From Symbiodinium natans (lineage: Eukaryota > Sar > Dinophyceae > Suessiales > Symbiodiniaceae), in the NCBI GenBank assembly GCA_905221605.1, contig CAJNDS010000294.1:126001-172766 (forward strand): a stretch of 46,766 bases of DNA. Direction: 5' to 3'. This document shows positions 39,611 through 46,766 of the stretch, piece after piece. The position numbers and the translations under genes were made by a program. Position 1 is the stretch's first letter; each line of letters starts with the position of its first letter. The notes beneath the pieces were generated by a model. It made no database searches and was not told the origin of the DNA. It saw nothing but the letters and a program-made list of their open reading frames with translations.

Positions 39611-40218
39611 AAGTTGAAAGGAGTTTGGTGAGGGTTCAAACTTTAAACGAGTCGCTTCGTCTGTGTCAGTGAGAGAATACGTCGCAAGCCCCCCTTCCCC
39701 ACCACGAATGCCTGGTCGGTCTGTTGCAAGCTGTTGTATGATAATTCGACCCCAAGCCCTCAAAAGTCCCGTTATAGGCTTGTAGGGGGAAGTAAGATAC
39801 GAAAATTCAACCCTGAACCCTTCAGCTTGCACCAGCACCATGGACCATGAACAAGCCCCAGCCACCGCCATAAACCAGCGAGAACAAAAAACCCGGCGAT
39901 GTTGGGTTTAGGGTTTTTGAGGCTTAGCTGTTGAGTTCTTGACCCTTATGGACCCGGTAGGCCCTACATCATCCCTGTGAGTCCCATGCAGGCCCCACAA
40001 GCCCTAGAAGCCTATGAACCCTTGAACTTCGGAACCCTAAGCCCTAAACACTAAGCCCTGAGCCCTGAGCCCTAAGCCCTAAACCCTAAACCCTAAACCC
40101 TAAACCCTAAACCCTAAAACCCGCCCCCCCCCCCCCCTTCAAGGCGTACGGCGCCGCCCCTTTGGGGGCATGGAGCCCGGCCAGGGTTTCCGGTTTGGGG
40201 GTTTTAGGTCTTTGGTGC
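39611..40218. other. No supported exon; CCCTAAA array at 40076-40118
   Basis: CCCTAAA array with CCCTGAG variants, then a C run (40124-40137). The short GC-rich island 40145-40185 (AYGAAPLGAWSPAR) is a possible plus-strand exon. Confidence 0.5.
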
Positions 40219-40286
40219 TTATAACTCCCAAACGCTGAGCGTGCAATCCCAGCGGCCCTCAGGCAGCTTCACAAAAAGCCGGGGCT
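40219..40286 (-). CDS. Probable terminal exon on the minus strand
   Basis: Minus strand: the frame PRLFVKLPEGRWDCTLSVWE, then Leu and a stop at 40219-40221. The frame is open further upstream to about 40345; GCGGAAG|A is a possible acceptor. The plus strand is also open (TLSVQSQRPSGSFTKSRG), but the minus peptide is less repetitive. LFVKLPEG recalls short beta-strand openings of ubiquitin-like folds, too short to assign. Confidence 0.45.
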
Positions 40287-40329
40287 CTTCCGCAGCCGTC
40301 GCCGCGGGGGCCCGAGCACAGAAGGGAAG

Positions 40330-40718
40330 GAGTTGCTCAAAATTCGTAGGGTTTAGGGTTTAGGGTTTAGGGTGGTTTGGGGCTCCTTGGTTCCTTTAAA
40401 GTGGTGAAAACAAAAGGGGCTCATAGTCCTGGAAATCCAGGTGTGATGAAAATGTCAGTGAACGGAAGTTAGGGTAGCCCTAAACCCTAAATACCCTAAA
40501 TTTTCTAAACCCCAAACCCCACTCGTGGTTAGTGTTCCACACGCTCCGCCTCTCTCTGGGCTTCCGGGGCTGCTGTGTGTTGCACTGCAATCCGCGCACT
40601 TGCTTCTTCACGCAGATTCCACAAGGTGCCGGGAATTACTGAACCACTCAGCGTCACAGCTCGGGTTTAGGGCTTAAGGTTTAGAATTTTAGGGTTTAGG
40701 GTTTAGGGTTTTAGGGAC
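40330..40718. other. TTTAGGG units and unique sequence
   Basis: TTTAGGG units at 40348-40374 and 40692-40715, CCCTAAA fragments at 40478-40500. No exon supported. Confidence 0.5.
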
Positions 40719-40792
40719 CTCCCATGCCGGGTGCATCTGCCCCGGCTCGGTGTCTGCGCGGGCTAGCACACTGAGCTCGTGCAGGAGCCGTG
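40719..40792 (-). CDS. Minus-strand internal exon, unrecognised
   Basis: Minus strand: acceptor ATACCACCAG|C, 74 nt, GT donor TGGGAG|GTCCCT. Encodes RLLHELSVLARADTEPGQ and MHPAWE. Both splice sites are canonical and codons favour G or C at the third position. It may belong with the exon at 40219 (same strand, downstream), but the phase was not proved. Confidence 0.55.
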
Positions 40793-41092
40793 CTGGTGGT
40801 ATGGTTGTGAATAGGGATGGGAGGGAAGCAGGTCGTTCCCCAATTCCGTACTGAGAACCAACAAGTTGAACTGTCAATCTGTTGAATGACTAAGCCCCCC
40901 CCCCCGCCCCGCAGCGGCGTTTTCCAGGTTGGGTTCTCGTATACAAGCTAGTGGGGAACTGAGGAAGACGCACTGCAACTGTCCCAGCCTTCACTCCAAA
41001 CTTCCGCCACCCCGAACAATGTGCGTGCTGCATGCCTTTCTTCACACGGCATCTGAAATAGTTTCCCCAAAGCGCCACCCTTCTTCGCCCAG

Positions 41093-41189
41093 GTTTGGGC
41101 TACCGATACCCGTGACGCTCGCCGACGTCGTAAAGCTGGCACAGGAGAAGGCCAATGAGCCACCCAAATCACGACGTCGAACCTTCTGG
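41093..41189 (+). CDS. Probable exon, unrecognised
   Basis: Acceptor TTCGCCCAG|G, frame FGLPIPVTLADVVKLAQEKA, then NEPPKSRRRTFW, possible GT donor TTCTGG|GTTGTG at 41190. Coding-like and of good complexity. LADVVKLAQEKANE looks helical. Two opposing frames overlap it but lack matching splice sites. Confidence 0.55.
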
Positions 41190-41889
41190 GTTGTGGATGT
41201 TAATTTGTTTTTTGCTCCGTTCTCTTCTGTCAGCGCAGCTTTTCTCAACAGGTGCTGTTAACGCCTCTTCTGAAGTTGCGCATGTGGGGCTGAAAGAGAA
41301 ATCTGATGACTGAGTCGCGCGAGAGTTGTGGCGTGCTGCCTGCGGCTTGCGGATGGAATCGGACAGAATCTAGAAGTTGGCGGTCCCCTCATGGCATTAT
41401 GGCCACCAGTCTTTTCGGGAAGCCTTACCACGAGGGTCCCTTGTGACCTCCCCCCGCTTGAGTGACTGGTCTGGGTTTAGGGTTTATGATTTTGGGTTTT
41501 TAGGGTTTAGGGTTTAGGGTTTGGGGTTATTTCCCTCAAACATGGCGCTCAAGGATCTGATAGAGCTTTCCAGGACCCCCGCCCCTCCTCTGCTGTTCTT
41601 ATTGTTATTGCTATTCTTTTTCATACTTCTATTGGTATTCGTTTTATTTATTCTTCTGACTGCTCTAGCTTTTTCGTACTATTGCTACAGTCGCTTTTAC
41701 TAGGTTATGTTTCCCTAAGCCGGACCATAAAGCCCAAGTGCTTTCAGAAGCCAATTCAACCCCCCCACCCAGTTCCTCTAGAAACCTCTACCGGGTAGGT
41801 GCTTGGGATATCTTGTATTTCCCTAAAGTAAGTTTATATGAGGATCATATTCAGGAATGTTAGTGTAAGCCGTCTTTGAAGCCCTGCAG
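41190..41889. other. No supported gene
   Basis: TTTAGGG units at 41473-41522. A T-rich stretch at 41595-41700 encodes a Leu/Phe-rich frame (41521-41703), judged to be a composition effect. Confidence 0.5.
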
Positions 41890-41957
41890 CCCAAGCGACC
41901 GTCTGCGGAGGCCAAGGAGAACGACGGCAAGCTTCCCGAGGAGGCTCGCAGAACGAG
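41890..41957 (+). CDS. Probable exon; strand not certain
   Basis: Plus reading: acceptor GCCCTGCAG|C, GT donor ACGAG|GTCTTC, peptide PKRPSAEAKENDGKLPEEAR. Minus reading of the same island: GSDPNIPEDLVLRASSGSLP and SFSLASADGRLG, with an acceptor TTTTTAG|G. Flanking telomere-like blocks (TTTAGGG to the left, CCCTAAA to the right) are arranged as for a minus-strand exon. I list the plus reading because both its splice sites are visible. Confidence 0.4.
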
Positions 41958-41999
41958 GTCTTCGGGGATGTTCGGGTCGCTGCCAGGCACAAGAGCCTA

Positions 42000-42735
42000 A
42001 AAACCCTAAACCCGAAACCCTAAACCCTAAACAAGGGCTTCAGGGTTTTAGCGTCTTGGGGGTTTCAGGGCTTAGGATTCCGGAGCCTTGAATTCCAAAG
42101 GCTATTATTGAGAGCTTCCGGTGGCTATGTAGGGCCCCTCGCGCCCGAACATTTTCGCAACCCTGAAACCCAGCCGCAGGAGCCCGCTGATGAGGAGCCA
42201 GGCGCCTGTTTCTTGATGTTTGGCTTTAAGGTTTCGGGTTTCTAGGGTCTAGAGTCTAGGATTTTAGGGTTTAGGGTTTAGGGTGCAGGGTTGAGGGCCG
42301 TTGTTGGCCTGGCCTTGCATCTCGAGCCAGGAGTTGGCTCGGGCATGGACAGCCGGGGTCCCCTGCAAGTTTCGGGCTCCGGGATGGGTGGGGTTTCAGG
42401 TTTCAGCTCAGGTTTCAGGCCATCCAGAGGCCCTAAGCCCTAAACCTTGCGCAAGGGTTGCGGGGTGGTGCCGCGGGCTTTTGGCGGCTTCTCGGGAGCG
42501 TGGGGCTTTTAGCGTTGACTTGGGCGTGGGATGTTTACGACTTTTTGAGGAGTTTGAGAACCATCGGATGTATTTTCCGAACCACAGCACAGCCACCCCC
42601 GCTCCCCTGCGCCCTAAAGGGTTACTGTAAACCTGTTCGTGCACCAGAAGTCGCCACAACCCTCCGGAAGCCCGAAACCCACCTCACCCTCGCCTCACGA
42701 CCCCCCTCACCTCCCCCCTCCCCTCTTCACCCCTC
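42000..42735. other. Mixed telomere-like and unique sequence
   Basis: CCCTAAA units at 42005-42032 and TTTAGGG at 42255-42290. Overlapping frames at 42301-42780 on both strands were not resolved into exons. Confidence 0.45.
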
Positions 42736-42862
42736 ACCCCTAAACCCTAAACCCCAAACCCTAAACCCTAAACCCTAAACCCTAAACCGTAAACCCTAAA
42801 CCCTAAACCCTAAACCCTGAACCCTGAACCCTGAACCCTAAACCCTAAACCCTAAACCCCAC
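42736..42862. repeat. Telomere-like array, CCCTAAA orientation
   Basis: CCCTAAA with a CCCTGAA sub-run, ending about 18 bases before the next exon. Confidence 0.95.
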
Positions 42863-42880
42863 ACCCATCTGCACACTCAG

Positions 42881-42959
42881 AAGCCTCGCTGTCGAGGTCC
42901 CAGCGCAGAGCCTCCGGAGGCAGCGCCGGTGAAGAAGCCGGCAGCGCCGAACATGAAAG
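42881..42959 (+). CDS. Probable exon, Pro/Ala/Lys-rich
   Basis: 79 nt. Acceptor GCACACTCAG|A, GC donor (GAAAG|GC). Encodes KPRCRGPSAEPPEAAPVK then KPAAPNMK, a typical linker-like composition. It could be an early exon of the gene at 44151-46217, but the join is out of phase, so an intervening exon would be needed. Confidence 0.5.
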
Positions 42960-43616
42960 GCACCTTTCTCACTGAGATCTTAGCGTGCAGCAGCTATAAG
43001 GTGGAGGCATGGTTTCATCAGATCTTGAGAGCATCACTCGTATGTTGGAGTCAACCAGCAGATCTTTTACAGCTGACTTGCGCATAACTGCAGATTGAAC
43101 CACTTGAATCATGTTTGAAAGCCGTGCTTTAGGAGCGCGTACTTGAGTGTGCTCCAGGTTTCCGTTGCTTCTGGCACAGTGCGATCAAGATACGCCTATG
43201 ATGCGGAAGCAACACCACGTCAAGAGGAACTATTTTTCCTCCCGCTAGGGGTGTCTCAGAACAACCTGAAACCGCACGCACTGCAGCTTAGGCTTAGGTT
43301 CCAAAGCACCCCGAAGCCCCAACGCCTCCAGCCCCACGTCTGACCAGGCGTGACCATCAAGAACTGGCTGAATCACACCCTTGGCCAGGCAGCTGATGTG
43401 AAATTTCGGGCTGAACGTAGGACACCGGCTAGGAGTTCGTGCTGCCTCCGCTTTCCCTTTTAACCTCTGCGAAACCCTAGACCCTAAACCCTTTCTCAGG
43501 TTGTTCGGGTCCTGTTGAAGGGCTAGGTTGAGCTTCGTCCCCGGCCTGGGGACACCCCGAATACTCTCCTGCGAAAGTATTGCTTCTGCTTGTAGAACAG
43601 AAATTAAGGATTTTTC

Positions 43617-43621
43617 AACAA

Positions 43622-43674
<53 letters not shown>

Positions 43675-43697
43675 GCAATAACAGCAACAGCAATATC
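43617..43697. repeat. CAG/CAA trinucleotide repeat
   Basis: Interrupted CAG and CAA units. Frames of poly-Ala or poly-Thr across it are not taken as genes. Confidence 0.95.
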
Positions 43698-43863
43698 AGC
43701 ACACCGGACTTGTGGACTTGTGGTGTTGGGGTTTGGGTTTAGGGGGGCTGGAGTTCTGGTCACCTGTTCCACTTGACATGCACGAAAAGAGCCCAGGAGC
43801 CCTATGAAGACACCAAAACCCGAAACCCAAGCGCTGAAGCCTCAACTCTCAACCCTACTATTT

Positions 43864-43953
43864 GCTTAAGAACCCCCCCAAAAACTTTGAAGAACAATCC
43901 CTGTAGTACTCTTACAAGGAAGATTTTTTTTTTGGGGGGGGGGGTTCTTAAGC
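43864..43953. mobile_element. 90-bp hairpin element (MITE-like)
   Basis: Arms GCTTAAGAACCCCCCCAAAA and, at the other end, its complement TTTTGGGG...GGTTCTTAAGC. No target duplication identified. No coding capacity. Confidence 0.65.
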
Positions 43954-44150
43954 AACTGGCAGAACCTCTGCAACAGGAAACCGAGGGATTGAATGCCCCG
44001 ACCCAACTTCTGCTAGACTGCACAACTTCTGTTACCCTAAGCCCGAAACCCGAAACCCTAAACCCGAAACCCGAAACCCTAAAGGGTTGAACCATGAGCC
44101 CAACAACTTAGGGCTTATAGGGTCCTTAGGGTACGAAGCGGCACCTGCAG

Positions 44151-44219
44151 GCAACGCAGAAGTCCGAGAACGCCGCAGCGGGTGGCAGCATGAAGCCGGC
44201 ACAGGCTTGGAGTGTTGAG
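44151..44219 (+). CDS. Second micro-exon gene, exon 1 found
   Basis: 69 nt, phase 0 at both ends. Acceptor CACCTGCAG|G, GT donor GTTGAG|GTAGGG. Encodes ATQKSENAAAGGSMKPAQ then AWSVE. Joins in phase to the exon at 44596. CCCTAAA units before and TTTAGGG after. The gene is not recognised; this part looks like a flexible linker. Confidence 0.6.
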
Positions 44220-44220
44220 G

Positions 44221-44253
44221 TAGGGTTTATGGTTTAGGGTTTAGGGTTTAGGC
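44221..44253. repeat. Telomere-like units, TTTAGGG orientation
   Basis: Begins at the donor of the exon at 44151. Confidence 0.9.
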
Positions 44254-44595
44254 TAGGCCTTTCGGGGACCCTCAAGCTCTGAACCCTACAAGGGCCCACG
44301 ATAATTTCAGAACAATGCTTCTAGCACTGGGGTTAGGTGCACAGTTCTGCAGATTGCGCGTGGAGGGCCCGGGGCGGGTCTTCCACAACGTTCACCACGA
44401 CGAACGCTTCGACAGAAGGCCTCACCCCGCCTAAACTCTGCACCTTCCCTGGCTCACCCAAACCCGAAGTAGAACCGAAGCCCCAAAAGCCCCCAAGACT
44501 TGAGGCCTAAATTTTAAACCCTACAACCCCAAACCCGCTCTTACCCCTAAACTCTAGCACAGAAACAGCCGCTTGAAAGTCCGCGAGACTGCCAG

Positions 44596-44655
44596 GGCCT
44601 GGCCCAGTTCGGCATTGACAACGCAGCGCTGGCGAAGCTGGGTATCGACCAGCAG
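44596..44655 (+). CDS. Second micro-exon gene, exon 2
   Basis: 60 nt. Acceptor GACTGCCAG|G, GC donor (CAGCAG|GC). Encodes GLAQFGIDNAALAKLGIDQQ, phase 0 at both ends. The paired FGID/LGID phrases form a short internal repeat. The frame continues to a TAG at 44680 if unspliced; splicing is preferred because the next exon fits. Confidence 0.6.
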
Positions 44656-44681
44656 GCCGTTCGTGCTGGAGAGGGGGTGTA

Positions 44682-44716
44682 GGTTTTAGGGTTTGGGGTT
44701 TTGGGGTTTAGGGTTT
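44682..44716. repeat. TTTAGGG-type units
   Basis: GGTTTTAGGGTTTGGGGTTTTGG variants in the intron between 44656 and 44731. Confidence 0.85.
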
Positions 44717-44731
44717 ACCGGTTCTTAACAG

Positions 44732-44790
44732 CCCCCGGAATTCTTGCCGGGATCCATGGCCGGGCGCATGATGCAGGACGTAACAGCCAG
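44732..44790 (+). CDS. Second micro-exon gene, exon 3
   Basis: 59 nt. Acceptor TTCTTAACAG|C, GC donor (AGCCAG|GC). Encodes PPEFLPGSMAGRMMQDVTA plus two bases. Phase agrees with exon 2 before and exon 4 after. The minus strand is also open (ADTVPGCYVLHHAPGHG) but lacks a donor. Confidence 0.6.
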
Positions 44791-45182
44791 GCACCGTATC
44801 AGCTGCTGATTCAAGCCTCAAGCCCTAAATACGCAAGGGCCTAATGTTCAAACCGCGTCAACCCCCGTATGCCACATGAGCCCATGCCCCTCTCAGCCCA
44901 AAAAGCACTCAGATCTCCGTCTGGCCCCCTAAGCCCCGTACTCGGTGAAGAGCTTAGGGGCTTGAATGCGTGAGGATGTCGGGTGCAGGTTCGAAGCTGG
45001 GTTTGGAGCTCTGGGCCCAAGGGTGTAGGGCTTACACGGTTTGGGGTTCAGAGTTTGGAGTTTTGAGAGTTCCTAGGTTCGGGGGGCAAGAGGCAGGACC
45101 GAAAGCCAAATCGCAACGAAACGCATAACCCCCACCACGAAACGCTCCACCACCCTAAACCCCCCCCCCCCCCCCCCCCAAG
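44791..45182. other. Intron ending in poly-C
   Basis: 392 bp between exons 3 and 4. A C run at 45160-45179 immediately before AAG|T appears to serve as the pyrimidine tract of the acceptor. Confidence 0.55.
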
Positions 45183-45273
45183 TTCCTCAGTTCCTCACCC
45201 CGGCCAGTCGGCGGACCGAGTCTATCGGGCCATGTTCGTCTACTCGCATGGCCTCCATGCCGTGCTGCAGGAG
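45183..45273 (+). CDS. Second micro-exon gene, exon 4
   Basis: 91 nt. Acceptor after the C run (CCCCAAG|T), GC donor GAG|GC at 45274 (a GA donor three bases earlier is also possible). Completes a Ser codon, then SSVPHPGQSADRVYRAMF, VYSHGLHAVLQE. DRVYRAMFVYSHGLHAVLQE looks like an amphipathic helix and is the most distinctive segment of this protein. No family recognised. Confidence 0.65.
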
Positions 45274-45580
45274 GCGCCTCTCGTGGTTTTACCCGTAAAC
45301 CATCTTCCCTCCTCTAGCGACGCTGAGGTTTGGTACAAAAAAGGCCAAGGCCCTAAAATTCCAAGTCTAAACCCAAAACCAGGCAGGGTTGAATCATAAG
45401 CTTTGTTTGCCTAGGTTTTGGAGGTTTGCTTTCGCGGGGAGCAACGAAACCCCAAACAGGACCTAATGAGAAGCACAGTGACCCAAGAGACCTAAATCAG
45501 AAGCCAACAGTCCTGAGCCCCAAGAACCCTAAACCCCCCACGCAGCCCTACAGCCTAAACCCTGAACCGCAAACAGCCAG
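45274..45580. other. Intron, no repeat array
   Basis: 307 bp between exons 4 and 5 with CCCTAAA fragments at 45527 and 45553. A frame at 45426-45641 crosses it without family features. Confidence 0.5.
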
Positions 45581-45627
45581 GCTGCAGGCCGCACGCGCAA
45601 CTCCAACGAAGCCTTGCGACTTGGCAG
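45581..45627 (+). CDS. Second micro-exon gene, exon 5
   Basis: 47 nt. Acceptor AACAGCCAG|G, GT donor GGCAG|GTTACT. Encodes AAGRTRNSNEALRLG plus two bases; follows exon 4 in phase, giving VLQE-AAGRTRN. An exon between this and 46146 is probably missing because their phases do not match. Confidence 0.6.
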
Positions 45628-46145
45628 GTTACTGCGGATGACAGGTTGAGGGGGTTCAGGGTTTCAGGGCTTAGGCGCGCCACGCATCCTGAGGGTACTA
45701 CTGGAAGCCTCAACCCGAAGCGGAACATAAGATGCCCTGGCAAGCCCTCTGCTTAAACCCTGAAGCCCCCATGACCCCATAAAAGCCCCAAACCCCTAAA
45801 CCGCAAGCCCCCCCAGAGGCTGGTGCTCTGGCGGGCTTTTCAAGCTGTCTTGGAGCAGGCGGGGTGTAGGGCTGTGGGATGGTAAAGCTGCAGGGGTTTG
45901 GAAGCTTAAATCTGCCCCTTACTCTCCGCCTCAACCCCCCCCCCCCCCCAGCCCTAAACCCTTGAGCCCTAAATCCCTAAGCCCTAAATACCTAAACCCA
46001 AACTCCCTAAACCCCGAAACCCTACATCCCTAAATCTACATCCTTCAACCCTAAACCCCTAAACCCCTAAATCGCGAAACCCTAAACCCTGAGCCCTAAA
46101 CCCTAAACCCTGAATCCTGAATCCTGAATCCCTCAAACCTGCAAG
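45628..46145. other. Intron-like region with CCCTAAA variants
   Basis: A C run at 45938-45950 and many degenerate CCCTAAA units, regular from about 46075 to 46110. Confidence 0.6.
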
Positions 46146-46217
46146 GCAGGGCATGCGGAAGAGCAGGGCTCCGAGAGCATCGGCGCTCTGGTCCAGCAGA
46201 CCCATGAAGATGAGAAG
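46146..46217 (+). CDS. Second micro-exon gene, exon 6
   Basis: 72 nt, phase 0 at both ends. Acceptor CCTGCAAG|G, GC donor (GAGAAG|GC). Encodes AGHAEEQGSESIGALVQQ then THEDEK: charged and helical. CCCTAAA units upstream and a long TTTAGGG array downstream. The gene presumably continues past the window. Confidence 0.6.
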
Positions 46218-46237
46218 GCGACGCCTTGGAACTTGAG

Positions 46238-46380
46238 AGGGTTTAGGGTTTAGGGTTTGGGGTTTAGGGTTAGGGTTTAGGTTTAGGGTTTAGGGTTTAG
46301 GGTTTAGGGTTTAGGCTTTAGGCTTTAGGCTTTAGGCTTTAGGGTTTAGGGTTTAGGGTTTAGGGTTTAGGGTTTAGGGG
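46238..46380. repeat. Telomere-like array, TTTAGGG with a TTTAGGC sub-run
   Basis: Mostly TTTAGGG; a tandem run of TTTAGGC in the middle (about 46310-46340). Confidence 0.95.
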
Positions 46381-46738
46381 GTCGGGGCTTCAAAAGGTTT
46401 AGGGTTTGGAGTTTAGGGGGCTGGTGGCTTGATTTTGCATAAACATAGTTCTGGTGTTTTGTATTTAAACTTGGGGGTTCAGGACTCTGTTTTTTTTGTT
46501 GTCGGGTTTGCAGCAGTTATAGGGCTTATGGGGCCAACACCCTCAGGGGGTTGCAGGCAGTGGTTTCAAGGGTTGCCGAGGTGAACCAGAAGGGCTTGTG
46601 GTGCTTGTGGTGCAGATATTGATTGTGTGGCTTGCTTTATTTAGGGTTTAGTGCTCCCATACACTCCATGAGCAGGTGCCTAGACCAGGTAACCTATACC
46701 CCCTTTGTGCGAGCTTGGCATCTTCAATGCATTGCACA
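46381..46738. other. No supported exon
   Basis: Presumed intron of the second micro-exon gene; TTTAGGG fragments at 46400 and 46641. Confidence 0.4.
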
Positions 46739-46766
46739 CCCCCCCCCCCCCCCCCCCCCCCCCCCC
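46739..46766. repeat. Poly-C run at the window end
   Basis: 28 C bases to the last position; true length unknown because the window ends inside it. Confidence 0.95.

Larger units (their letters stand above)
42960..44150. other. Intron-like region with CAG repeat and hairpin element
   Basis: No firm exon. The GAAACCGAGGGATTGAATGC stretch at about 43978 (ETEGLNAPTQLLLD) is a possible exon. CCCGAAA and CCCTAAA units at 44038-44083. Confidence 0.5.

Noticed and set aside
41521-41703. Leu/Phe-rich frame resembling a membrane segment
   Set aside because: T-rich low-complexity DNA, no splice or start context.
43245-43776. Poly-Ala frame of 175 codons and its opposite
   Set aside because: Driven by the CAG repeat; no features outside it.
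1-46766. Coccidian (Eimeria) or plant origin
   Set aside because: Eimeria also has internal CCCTAAA repeats, but with widespread CAG repeats in coding sequence; only one CAG tract is seen here. GC and GA donors with AG|G acceptors fit dinoflagellates better. Not excluded without a search.

Overview
This window looks like nuclear DNA of a eukaryotic alga, most likely a dinoflagellate (Symbiodiniaceae-like). Reasons: blocks of the heptamer TTTAGGG/CCCTAAA are scattered through the whole window in both orientations; exons are tiny; reconstructed introns often begin GC or GA instead of GT; and almost every inferred 3' splice site reads AG|G. These intron features are known for dinoflagellates. 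The assignment is inference: a chromerid or a coccidian such as Eimeria (which also has internal telomere-like repeats) was considered and fits the introns less well. Nothing points to a prokaryote, virus or organelle, and most long open frames here are read-through of repeats.

Layout. 1-5765: noncoding repeats, first an ATGCAT-rich tandem repeat (1435-2905), then two related satellite arrays (2906-4008 and 4650-5765) around a C-rich block. 5765-15300: telomere-like blocks, minisatellites, short inverted-repeat elements and a few probable micro-exons. 15349-23379: the best-supported gene, a plus-strand ankyrin-repeat protein in about ten exons of 23-103 nt; six consecutive joins keep the reading phase. 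23380-33500: telomere-like blocks, a diverged ~1.1 kb tandem duplication (26690-27793 and 28313-29405), and single exons on both strands. 33578-34984: an uninterrupted 468-codon frame resembling the DUF3431 family, unlike everything around it. 35000-42900: isolated exons on both strands and an AT-rich island. 42881-46217: a second plus-strand micro-exon gene of unrecognised function, open at the window end, which stops in a poly-C run.

The most striking pattern: read on the coding strand, most recovered exons are preceded by CCCTAAA blocks and followed by TTTAGGG blocks, including a minus-strand exon at 32797-32877. Many introns therefore begin with UUUAGGG repeats and end with CCCUAAA repeats, which are complementary and could fold to bring the splice sites together. 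Some introns are also flanked by duplicated exon sequence (11-18 bp), and several hairpin mobile elements lie in introns or abut exons. I infer that telomere-type sequence has been used repeatedly to build introns. Exon models rest on reading by eye, without transcripts or database searches.
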